A stretch of DNA of 64,000 bases from NCBI GenBank assembly GCA_036489025.1, contig DASXGN010000008.1, forward strand, positions 1 to 64,000, in the 5' to 3' direction. A program made the translations under genes and the position numbers. Below the pieces are notes generated by a model, which worked only from the letters and a program-made list of their open reading frames with translations, was not told the DNA's origin and did no database searches. Positions 57,433 to 64,000 of this stretch are shown in pieces; the stretch's first letter is position 1, and each line of letters opens with the position of its first letter. The stretch comes from Dryocola sp036489025 (GTDB lineage: Bacteria; Pseudomonadota; Gammaproteobacteria; Enterobacterales; Enterobacteriaceae).

Positions 57433-60400
57433 GTCGTTGGAAGAAAATAAGCCTCGCGGTGCTGGCCGTTGTCGTTTTGCTGATTGGCACGGTAGGTTTC
57501 CTGGTGGGCACCACAACCGGGTTGCACGTGCTGTTTAACGCCGCCAATCGCTGGGTGCCGGGGCTGGATATCGCCAGCGTGCAGGGCGGCTGGCGCAATC
57601 TGACGATTAAAGGGCTGCGCTACCAGCAGCCGGGCGTGGACGTTAACGCCGGTGAAATCAACCTCGCGGTTAAGCTGGGCTGCCTGCGCGACAGCAGCAT
57701 CTGCGTGAACAACTTTTCCCTGAAAGATATTGATGTGGTGGTGGACAGCAAAAAAATGCCGCCCGCCGCGCAGGTTGAAGAAGAGGATAGCGGCCCGCTC
57801 AATCTCGCCACGCCTTACCCCATCACGCTCAGCCGCGTGGCCCTCAATAACGTCAATATCAAAATCGACGACACCACCGTTTCGGTGATGGATTTTACCT
57901 CCGGGCTGAACTGGCAGGAGCGCAACGTCACTTTGACGCCGACCAACCTTGAAGGGTTGCTGATAGCGCTGCCGAAGGTGGCAAAAGTCGCGCAGGAAGA
58001 GGTGGTTGAGCCGAAGATCAACAATCCGCAGCCGGAAGAGCTGCCGCTCGGCGAAACGCTTAAACAGCTTTTCGAGAAGCCTGTGCTGCCGGAAATGACC
58101 GACGTTCACCTGCCGCTAAACCTGAATATCGAAGAGTTTCGCGGCAGCAACCTACGCCTCACAGGCGACACGGATCTGCTGGTCAGCAGCCTGCTGGTGA
58201 AAGTCAGCAGCATTGACGGCAACCTGAAGCTTGACGCGCTGGACGTGGATTCTTCCCAGGGCATCGTCAACGCCACCGGCAGCGCGCAGCTGCGCGACAA
58301 ATGGCCTGTCGATCTCACCCTCAACACCACGCTGAATATCGACCCGGTTAAAGGCGAAAAGGTGAAGATGAAAATCGGCGGGGAGCTGCGCGACGTGCTG
58401 AAGGTGGGCATGAACCTCTCCGGGCCGGTGGACATGGAGCTCACCGCGCAGGCGCAGCTTGCCGAAGCGGGGCTGCCGCTCAATCTGGAGGTGGTCAGCA
58501 AGCAGCTTTACTGGCCGTTTACCGGTAAGAAAGCGTATCAGGCCGACGATCTCAAGCTTAAATTCAGCGGCAAAATGACCGACTACGCGCTCTCCTTCCG
58601 CACTTCCGTGAAGGGGGAGGAGATCCCGCCAGCCGTCATTACCCTGGACGGTAAAGGTAACGAGCAGCATCTCAATCTCGACAAACTGCGCGTTGCCGCG
58701 CTGCAGGGCAACACCGATCTGAAAGCGGTGCTCGACTGGAGTAAGGCGATCAGCTGGCGCGGAGAGCTGAAGCTCGACGGCATCAACACCGCGAAGCAGT
58801 TCCCGGACTGGCCTGCAAAACTGGATGGCTTTGTGAAAACCAGCGGCAGCCTGTACGGCGGCACCTGGCAGGTGGACGTGCCGGAGCTGAAGCTCGCCGG
58901 CAACGTGAAGCAAAATAAAGTGAGCGCGACCGGTAAGCTGAAAGGCAATAGCTACATGCAGTGGACTATTCCGGGTCTGCATCTCGAGCTGGGGCGCAAT
59001 AGCGCGGACGTGAAGGGCGAGCTGGGGCCGAAAGATCTGGCGCTGGACGCGACAATCGACGCGCCGGGCCTGGATAACGCGCTGCCGGGACTCGGCGGCA
59101 CGGCGAAAGGTAACATCAAGGTTCGGGGCGATGTAAAAGCGCCGCAGCTGCTGGCGGACGTCACGGCTAACGGCCTGCGCTGGCAGGAGCTTTCCATTGC
59201 TCGCGTTCTGCTGAAAGGCGACGTGAAGTCTACCGATCAGATCGGCGGCAGCCTGGACCTGCGCGTGGAGCGTATCGCTCAGCCCGGCGTGAATATCAAC
59301 CTCGTCACGCTGGAAGCCAAAGGCAACGAGAAGCAGCATCAGCTTCAGCTTCGCGTGCAGGGTGAGCCGGTATCCGGGCAGCTTAGCCTGAGCGGCAGCT
59401 TCGATCGTGCCGAAGAGCGCTGGCGTGGGAACCTCTCGAATACCCGCTTTGAAACGCCGGTTGGGCCGTGGTCGCTCAATCGCGCCATCGCGCTGGACTA
59501 CCGCAACAAAGAGCAGAAAATCAGCATCGGGCCGCACTGCTGGAACAACCCGAACGCCGAGCTTTGCGTGCCGCAAACCATTGATGCAGGCGCGAAAGGG
59601 CGCGCGGTGGTAAACCTCAACCGCTTCGACCTGGCGATGCTCAAGCCGTTTATGCCGGAAGATACTCAGGCGGCTGGCTCTTTCAGCGGGAAAGCCGATG
59701 TAAGCTGGGACAGCGAGTCCAAAGGTCTGCCGCAGGGGCAAATCACGCTGAACGGTCGCGGTGTCAAAGTGACGCAGGTGGTAAACGATAGCCCGCTGCC
59801 GGTTTCCTTCGAGACCCTCAACCTGAACGCCGAGCTGAAGAACAACCGCGCCCAGCTTGGCTGGCTGATTCGCGTCGCTAATAACGGACAGTTTGACGGC
59901 CAGGTGCAAATCACCGATCCGGAAGGCCGCCGTAATCTGGGCGGCAACGTGAACCTTCGCGGCTTCGATCTGGCAATCGCCAACGCGATTTTCTCCCGCG
60001 GGGAAAAGGCCGCCGGTAAGCTGAACGCGAACCTGCGTCTGGGCGGCAACCTTGAGCGGCCGCAGATGTTCGGCCAGCTTCAGCTCAACGGCGTGGATAT
60101 CGACGGTAACTTTATGCCGTTTGATATGCAGCCGAGCCAGATTGCCATGAACTTCAACGGCATGAACTCAACGCTTGCCGGGACGGTGCGCACTAAACAG
60201 GGCGACATCGCGCTTAGCGGCGACGCCGACTGGACGCAAATCGACAACTGGCGCGCGCGCGTTGCGGCGAAGGGCAACAAAGTGCGTATTACCGTGCCGC
60301 CGATGGTGCGCCTGGACGTTTCCCCGGATATCGAATTTGTGGCTACGCCAAGCCTGTTCACCCTCGATGGGCGAGTCGATATTCCGTGGGCGCGCATTGT

Positions 60401-61205
60401 GGTGCATGAAGTGCCGGAAAGCTCCGTTGGCGTTTCCAGCGATGAAGTCATGCTGGACAAAGATCTGAAGCCGGTGAAGCCGCAAACCGCGGGCATTCCG
60501 ATCAACAGCAACCTGACAATCCACGTCGGCAACAACGTGCGTCTTGACGCCTTTGGGCTGAAAGCGCGTCTGAACGGCGATCTGAAAATGGTGCAGGATC
60601 GTCAGGGGCTGGGCCTCAACGGGCAAATCAACATCCCGGAAGGGCGCTTCCACGCCTACGGTCAGGATCTGATCGTGCGTAAAGGCGAGCTGCTGTTCTC
60701 CGGGCCACCGGATCAGCCGCTGCTGAACATCGAGGCGATTCGTAATCCGGAAGCCACCGAAAACGACGTTATTGCCGGGGTTCGCGTCACGGGATCGGCC
60801 GATGAGCCAAAAGCCGAAATATTTTCTGATCCGGCCATGTCGCAGCAGGAAGCCTTGTCCTACCTGCTTCGCGGGCAGGGTTTAGACAATTCCGGCGACG
60901 ACGGCAACGCCATGACCTCAATGCTTGTGGGCCTGGGGGTTGCACAGAGTGGGCAGGTTGTGGGTAAAATCGGCGAGACGTTTGGCGTAAGCAATCTGGC
61001 GCTGGATACTGCCGGGGTAGGGGATTCCTCCCAGGTGGTGGTCAGCGGCTATGTACTGCCGGGTCTCCAGGTGAAATATGGTGTGGGTATTTTTGACTCG
61101 TTGGCGACACTGACACTGCGTTATCGCCTGATGCCTAAGCTATATCTGGAAGCGGTGTCTGGCATCGATCAGGCACTAGATGTGCTCTATCAGTTTGAGT
61201 TCTAG
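57429..61205 (+). CDS. tamB: Translocation and assembly module inner-membrane protein TamB
   Basis: TamB is a 1258-residue AsmA-like protein anchored in the inner membrane by one N-terminal helix (about residues 7-28) and stretching across the periplasm as a long beta-taco groove that carries phospholipids to TamA. The DUF490 domain is at the C-terminus (GNNVRLDAFGLKARLNGDL, INIPEGRFHAYGQDLIVRKGELLFSG, ending DQALDVLYQFEF). Length and ends match E. coli (1259). ATGA overlap with tamA implies coupled translation. Confidence 0.97.
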   Translation: MSRWKKISLAVLAVVVLLIGTVGFLVGTTTGLHVLFNAANRWVPGLDIASVQGGWRNLTIKGLRYQQPGVDVNAGEINLAVKLGCLRDSSICVNNFSLKDIDVVVDSKKMPPAAQVEEEDSGPLNLATPYPITLSRVALNNVNIKIDDTTVSVMDFTSGLNWQERNVTLTPTNLEGLLIALPKVAKVAQEEVVEPKINNPQPEELPLGETLKQLFEKPVLPEMTDVHLPLNLNIEEFRGSNLRLTGDTDLLVSSLLVKVSSIDGNLKLDALDVDSSQGIVNATGSAQLRDKWPVDLTLNTTLNIDPVKGEKVKMKIGGELRDVLKVGMNLSGPVDMELTAQAQLAEAGLPLNLEVVSKQLYWPFTGKKAYQADDLKLKFSGKMTDYALSFRTSVKGEEIPPAVITLDGKGNEQHLNLDKLRVAALQGNTDLKAVLDWSKAISWRGELKLDGINTAKQFPDWPAKLDGFVKTSGSLYGGTWQVDVPELKLAGNVKQNKVSATGKLKGNSYMQWTIPGLHLELGRNSADVKGELGPKDLALDATIDAPGLDNALPGLGGTAKGNIKVRGDVKAPQLLADVTANGLRWQELSIARVLLKGDVKSTDQIGGSLDLRVERIAQPGVNINLVTLEAKGNEKQHQLQLRVQGEPVSGQLSLSGSFDRAEERWRGNLSNTRFETPVGPWSLNRAIALDYRNKEQKISIGPHCWNNPNAELCVPQTIDAGAKGRAVVNLNRFDLAMLKPFMPEDTQAAGSFSGKADVSWDSESKGLPQGQITLNGRGVKVTQVVNDSPLPVSFETLNLNAELKNNRAQLGWLIRVANNGQFDGQVQITDPEGRRNLGGNVNLRGFDLAIANAIFSRGEKAAGKLNANLRLGGNLERPQMFGQLQLNGVDIDGNFMPFDMQPSQIAMNFNGMNSTLAGTVRTKQGDIALSGDADWTQIDNWRARVAAKGNKVRITVPPMVRLDVSPDIEFVATPSLFTLDGRVDIPWARIVVHEVPESSVGVSSDEVMLDKDLKPVKPQTAGIPINSNLTIHVGNNVRLDAFGLKARLNGDLKMVQDRQGLGLNGQINIPEGRFHAYGQDLIVRKGELLFSGPPDQPLLNIEAIRNPEATENDVIAGVRVTGSADEPKAEIFSDPAMSQQEALSYLLRGQGLDNSGDDGNAMTSMLVGLGVAQSGQVVGKIGETFGVSNLALDTAGVGDSSQVVVSGYVLPGLQVKYGVGIFDSLATLTLRYRLMPKLYLEAVSGIDQALDVLYQFEF

Positions 61206-61207
61206 CA

Positions 61208-61543
61208 ATGCGAATATTTGTTTACGGCAGTTTACGACGCAAGCAGGGCAACAGCCACTGGATGACCAACGCCCAGTGGCTGGGAGATCATACGCAGCAT
61301 AACTATGTTCTCTACAGCCTTGGCCATTACCCGGGCGCAGTGCCGGGCGAAGGATCGGTGCAGGGAGAAGTTTACCGCATCGACGCCTCAACGCTTGCCG
61401 AACTGGACGCCCTGCGCACCAAAGGCGGCGAGTATAAACGTCAGATTATTCAGACACCTCATGGCAGTGCATGGATGTACGTGTACCAACGGCCGGTGGA
61501 CGGATTAACCCGTATAGAAAGCGGTAACTGGCTGGATAAATAG
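61208..61543 (+). CDS. ytfP: Gamma-glutamylcyclotransferase-fold protein YtfP
   Basis: YtfP is a 111-residue protein of the gamma-glutamylcyclotransferase-like (GGCT/BtrG) family. The signature VYGSLRRKQGNSHWM at the N-terminus forms the substrate loop. A conserved acidic residue near LDALRTKGGEY would be catalytic. Its substrate is not established. It follows tamB by two bases, so it is the third gene of tamA-tamB-ytfP. Confidence 0.93.
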   Translation: MRIFVYGSLRRKQGNSHWMTNAQWLGDHTQHNYVLYSLGHYPGAVPGEGSVQGEVYRIDASTLAELDALRTKGGEYKRQIIQTPHGSAWMYVYQRPVDGLTRIESGNWLDK

Positions 61544-61560
61544 CAGTACCTGTCTTCCCC

Positions 61561-61592
61561 ACGGCCACTCATTGATGAGTGGCCGTCTCAAT
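61561..61592 (+). terminator. Hairpin after ytfP
   Basis: ACGGCCACTCAT (61561-61572) pairs perfectly with ATGAGTGGCCGT (61575-61586). The T content after it is low (CTCAATTG). It probably ends the tamAB-ytfP transcript. Confidence 0.6.
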
Positions 61593-61683
61593 TGTGAACA
61601 ATCCCCCATCTTTTTGTCCGCTTCATCCTTTATTTCTCCTCTGCTGAGCACCTGATTCCAGTTCTGATATTTGATTAATTTCA

Positions 61684-61788
61684 ATGCTGGACCCTCGTTT
61701 GGGGATGGGTATAGCTCGTAAAATTGAAGAGGTCCCCGACGAAATTATTGAAGAAGCGTTGGCAAGGTTTCAGGCGATTGTGGAATAA
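61684..61788 (+). other. Orphan 34-codon reading frame, possible gene remnant
   Basis: The frame ATG-CTG-GAC to TAA encodes 34 residues, ending in a charged helix-like stretch (IEEVPDEIIEEALARFQAIVE). A second in-frame ATG is at 61705. No ribosome binding site precedes either, and an in-frame TGA stands 12 bases upstream. It looks like the tail of a lost gene rather than an active one. In E. coli the chpS-chpB toxin-antitoxin pair occupies this gap, but the residues do not match ChpS or ChpB as I know them. Confidence 0.35.
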
Positions 61789-61816
61789 AAAAACACCGCC
61801 GTTTGGCGGTGTTTTC
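61787..61816 (-). terminator. Intrinsic terminator after ppa
   Basis: On the minus strand AAAACACCGCC (61815-61805) pairs with GGCGGTGTTTT (61800-61790), then further T. It is 23 bases past the ppa stop and can also stop plus-strand reading. Confidence 0.88.
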
Positions 61817-61838
61817 ATATTCGCAGCGGGAGGAAGAA

Positions 61839-62369
61839 TTACTTCTTCGCAGCGCGCTCGAAGGAAGCAACGATTTCAGCTTTAGCCGCTTCTGCGTTGT
61901 CCCAGCCGTCAACTTTAACCCACTTGCCTTTTTCGAGGTCTTTGTAGTGCTCGAAGAAGTGAGTGATCTGCGCTTTCAGCAGTTCTGGCAGGTCGTTCAC
62001 ATCTTTAATGTGATCGTATTCTTTGCTCAGTTTGGTGTGCGGTACCGCAACCAGCTTGGCATCTTCGCCCGCTTCGTCGGTCATTTTCAGCACGCCAACC
62101 GGACGGCAGCGAACCACGGAGCCTGGCGCTAACGGATACGGCGTTGGGACCAGCACGTCAACCGGGTCGCCGTCCAGGGACAGAGTGTGGTTGATGTAGC
62201 CGTAGTTGCACGGATAGAACATCGCGGTAGACATGAAACGGTCAACGAACAGCGCGCCGGTGTCCTTATCAATTTCATATTTGATTGGGTCAGCGTTCGC
62301 CGGGATTTCGATAACAACGTAGATGTCTTCTGGCAGATCTTTGCCCGCAGGGACGTTGAGTAAGCTCAT
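61839..62369 (-). CDS. ppa: Inorganic pyrophosphatase
   Basis: Ppa hydrolyses pyrophosphate and thereby pulls biosynthetic reactions forward; it is an essential cytoplasmic hexamer. It is 176 residues. The family I signature DGDPVDVLV carries the metal-binding Asp residues; KYEIDKDTGALFVDRF and YPCNYGYI precede it. The start is MSLLNVP at 62369; a frame from 62399 is not conserved. It is divergent from ytfQ across a 402-base gap. Confidence 0.98.
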   Translation of the reverse strand: MSLLNVPAGKDLPEDIYVVIEIPANADPIKYEIDKDTGALFVDRFMSTAMFYPCNYGYINHTLSLDGDPVDVLVPTPYPLAPGSVVRCRPVGVLKMTDEAGEDAKLVAVPHTKLSKEYDHIKDVNDLPELLKAQITHFFEHYKDLEKGKWVKVDGWDNAEAAKAEIVASFERAAKK

Positions 62370-62408
62370 GTCTGTTTCCTTTAAACTGGTGTCATTCAAG
62401 TGCCCGGT

Positions 62409-62437
62409 ATTATAGCCAACTGCGTTTAAATGTCCTG
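62409..62437 (-). promoter_or_regulatory. ppa promoter
   Basis: On the minus strand a perfect TATAAT (62414-62409) has CAGGAC 17 bases upstream (62437-62432), a weak -35. It lies 40 bases before the ppa start. Confidence 0.6.
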
Positions 62438-62531
62438 GACTCTTTTTGCCTGCGTTTTACCTGAAGGGGCTTTTTCAGAGCACTCTGGCAGCGGTTTCAT
62501 CCATAAACGCAGCCGCATTCTTTATAAATAA

Positions 62532-62547
62532 GTGTAAGCGGTTACAA
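62532..62547. promoter_or_regulatory. GalR/LacI-family operator before ytfQ
   Basis: GTGTAAGCGGTTACAA fits the GalR/GalS consensus GTGNAANCGNTTNCAC at every fixed position but the last. It lies in the ppa-ytfQ gap, 225 bases before ytfQ. GalR control of this galactose-type transporter is plausible; other LacI-family proteins bind similar sites. Confidence 0.65.
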
Positions 62548-62678
62548 GCTAAGGGAAATCCTGCTTTCCGACATATATAAATCCCGCCGCCGAGCCGCCA
62601 TTGCCATAGGCGCAGCAGTGGCCTTTACGTGACATCAGTCGTGGCGCAGTGATTAACATCTTCGTTACTTCTTCGAAT

Positions 62679-62720
62679 TGTGATGTAACTCATTCTGTTA
62701 CATCGCACGTCGTCTATAGT
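62679..62720 (+). promoter_or_regulatory. ytfQ promoter region with perfect inverted repeat
   Basis: GATGTAAC (62682-62689) and GTTACATC (62697-62704) form a perfect inverted repeat with a seven-base centre, just upstream of TATAGT (62715-62720). The same stretch contains TGTGA-N6-TCATT (62679-62694), a partial CRP site. No good -35 is seen, which fits an activator-dependent promoter. Confidence 0.5.
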
Positions 62721-62771
62721 TTCCCGCGAAGGCCAGATCTTAACCAACAATAACCCTACGAGGATGCACCT

Positions 62772-63728
62772 ATGTGGAAGCGCTTACTTTTGGTCTCTGC
62801 AGTCTCCGCAGCAATGTCGTCTATGGCGATTGCTGCTCCGTTAACGGTTGGCTTTTCGCAGGTGGGTTCTGAATCCGGCTGGCGTGCGGCAGAAACTTCG
62901 GTTGCGAAGAGTGAGGCTCAGAAACGCGGCATCACGCTGAAAATCGCCGATGGGCAGCAGAAACAGGAAAACCAGATTAAGGCCGTACGCTCATTCATCG
63001 CCCAGGGCGTGGACGCCATCTTCATCGCGCCGATCGTCGCGACGGGCTGGGAACCGGTGCTACAGGAAGCGAAAGAAGCCAAAATTCCGGTCTTCCTGCT
63101 CGACCGCAACATCGACGTGAAAGACAAATCTCTCTATATGACGGTGGTGACCGCCAACAACGTGCTGGAAGGCCAATTGATTGGCGAATGGCTGTTAAAA
63201 GAGCTGAACGGCAAGCAGTGCAACGTGGTTGAGCTGCAGGGCACCGTCGGCGCGAGCGTGGCCATCGACCGTAAGAAAGGCTTTGCCGACGCTATTTCTA
63301 AAGCCTCTAACGTCAAAATTATTCGTTCCCAGTCCGGCGACTTTACCCGCAGCAAAGGGAAAGAAGTCATGGAAAGTTTTATCAAAGCTGAAAATAACGG
63401 CAAGAACATCTGCATGGTTTACGCGCACAACGATGACATGGCGATCGGGGCGATTCAGGCAATTAAAGAAGCGGGCCTGAAGCCGGGCAAAGACATTCTG
63501 ACCGGCTCAATCGACGGCGTGCCGGACATCTACAAAGCGATGATCGATGGGGAAGCCAACGCCAGCGTAGAGCTTACGCCAAACATGGCTGGCCCGGCGT
63601 TTGACGCGCTAGAGAAGTTCAAAAAAGACGGCACCATGCCGGAAAAAGTGACCATCACCAAATCCACTCTGTACCTGCCGGATACGGCGAAAGAAGAGCT
63701 CGAGAAGAAAAAATCGATGGGTTACTGA
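62772..63728 (+). CDS. ytfQ: Galactofuranose ABC transporter substrate-binding protein YtfQ
   Basis: YtfQ is the periplasmic binding protein of the YtfQRT-YjfF importer, preferring the furanose form of galactose. It is 318 residues. A signal peptide ends near AIAA-P. The ribose-binding-protein fold is marked by VGFSQVGSESGWRAAETSVAKSEA, VDAIFIAPIVATGWEPVLQEAK and VYAHNDDMAIGAIQAIKEAG. ytfR follows after a pair of REP-like repeats. A long regulatory gap precedes it. Confidence 0.96.
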   Translation: MWKRLLLVSAVSAAMSSMAIAAPLTVGFSQVGSESGWRAAETSVAKSEAQKRGITLKIADGQQKQENQIKAVRSFIAQGVDAIFIAPIVATGWEPVLQEAKEAKIPVFLLDRNIDVKDKSLYMTVVTANNVLEGQLIGEWLLKELNGKQCNVVELQGTVGASVAIDRKKGFADAISKASNVKIIRSQSGDFTRSKGKEVMESFIKAENNGKNICMVYAHNDDMAIGAIQAIKEAGLKPGKDILTGSIDGVPDIYKAMIDGEANASVELTPNMAGPAFDALEKFKKDGTMPEKVTITKSTLYLPDTAKEELEKKKSMGY

Positions 63729-63730
63729 TA

Positions 63731-63836
63731 GCCCCTTCACCCGGGCCTTCTCCCCTGAGGGGAGAGGGGAACGATCGAGCGGGTAGTTTTGAATTTTCCT
63801 CCTCTCCCCTGTCGGGAGAGGGCTAGGGTGAGGGTC
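63731..63836. repeat. Two inverted REP-like elements (BIME type) between ytfQ and ytfR
   Basis: The left unit contains CTCCCCTGAGGGGAG (63749-63763) preceded by CCCTTCACCCGGGCC. The right unit contains CCTCTCCCCTGTCGGGAGAGG (63800-63820) followed by GCTAGGGTGAGGG. They are mirror copies of one element separated by about 30 bases. Inside an operon such pairs often block 3' decay, keeping the binding-protein message more abundant than the ATPase message. Confidence 0.8.
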
Positions 63837-63842
63837 ATTCAG

Positions 63843-64000
63843 ATGAGCACAAACAAGCAGGAGATTCTGCGCACGGAAAGCCTGAGCAAGCATTTCCCAG
63901 GGGTCAAGGCGCTCGACAAGGTGGATTTCAGCCTGCGGCGCGGCGAAATCATGGCGCTGTTGGGGGAAAACGGCGCGGGGAAATCGACGCTCATCAAGGC
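63843..64000 (+). CDS. ytfR: Galactofuranose ABC transporter ATP-binding protein YtfR, 5' part only
   Basis: YtfR is the ATPase subunit of the YtfQRT-YjfF sugar importer. Only the first 52 residues are in the window; the gene runs off the right end. They begin MSTNKQEILRTESLSKHFPG and include the Walker A motif GENGAGKSTLIK. It follows ytfQ in the same direction across the repeat pair. Confidence 0.95.
   Translation, partial: MSTNKQEILRTESLSKHFPGVKALDKVDFSLRRGEIMALLGENGAGKSTLIK

Noticed and set aside
58152..59909. 585-codon open frame on the minus strand inside tamB
   Set aside because: It is a shadow frame caused by high GC in tamB; no ribosome site, no domain, and tamB is unmistakable on the other strand.

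Overview
The window is chromosomal DNA of a gammaproteobacterium of the family Enterobacteriaceae. Gene content and order follow the 94-96 min region of the Escherichia coli chromosome almost gene for gene (groEL ... efp ... frdABCD ... psd-orn-glyVXY-queG ... mutL-miaA-hfq-hflXKC ... purA-nsrR-rnr-rlmB ... rpsF-priB-rpsR-rplI ... cycA ... cpdB-cysQ ... tamAB-ytfP ... ppa-ytfQR). Several features show it is not E. coli. There is an inducible-type ampR-ampC pair beside frd, a LuxR-type regulator (ecnR) next to the entericidin genes, and an AraC regulator between ytfF and qorB. The yjeJ, yjeMNO, yjfIJKLMC and ula blocks known from E. coli are missing. An Enterobacter/Citrobacter/Cedecea-like organism fits; the genus cannot be settled by eye.

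Layout. 1-3.3 kb: 3' end of groEL, yjeI, and the elongation factor P pair epmB/efp, then the entericidins. 3.3-7.3 kb: ecnR, the guanidine exporter gene gdx behind a class II guanidine riboswitch, blc, ampC and ampR. 7.3-10.9 kb: fumarate reductase operon with an FNR-type promoter. 11-17.6 kb: epmA, then the minus-strand psd-mscM pair and rsgA, with an ERIC-type repeat between rsgA and psd. 17.7-19.1 kb: orn, three tRNA-Gly(GCC) genes, and a gap with three DnaA boxes at the position of E. coli datA. 19.1-30.9 kb: queG, divergent to the long run nnr-tsaE-amiB-mutL-miaA-hfq-hflX-hflK-hflC, then yjeT. 31-37.9 kb: purA, the nsrR-rnr-rlmB run, aidB. 38-40 kb: three small DUF1471 secreted proteins and an esterase. 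40.3-41.9 kb: ribosomal protein operon with an S6:S18 leader. 42-55.5 kb: ytfB, fklB, cycA, ytfE (with an NsrR operator), ytfF, an AraC regulator, qorB/qorR, cpdB, cysQ, ytfJ, ytfK, paeA, msrA. 55.7-61.5 kb: the TamA/TamB envelope machine and ytfP. 61.8-64 kb: ppa and the start of the ytfQR galactofuranose ABC transporter.

Functional links inside the window. EpmB and EpmA together make and attach beta-lysine to EF-P. EF-P in turn should be needed for AmiB, which carries eight consecutive prolines. NsrR, encoded at 32.5 kb, should repress ytfE at 45.8 kb through a near-perfect operator. AmpR should control ampC.

I see no insertion sequence, prophage, integron or CRISPR array. Most of the window is ordinary conserved core genome. 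The unusual signals are regulatory and intergenic: the datA-like gap, the gdx riboswitch, the hairpin cluster between hflC and yjeT, the operators in front of ytfQ, the long ytfK leader, the REP and ERIC repeats, and a 34-codon orphan reading frame between ytfP and ppa. Searches, alignments and folding were not run. Family names rest on recognising sequence, motifs and gene order.
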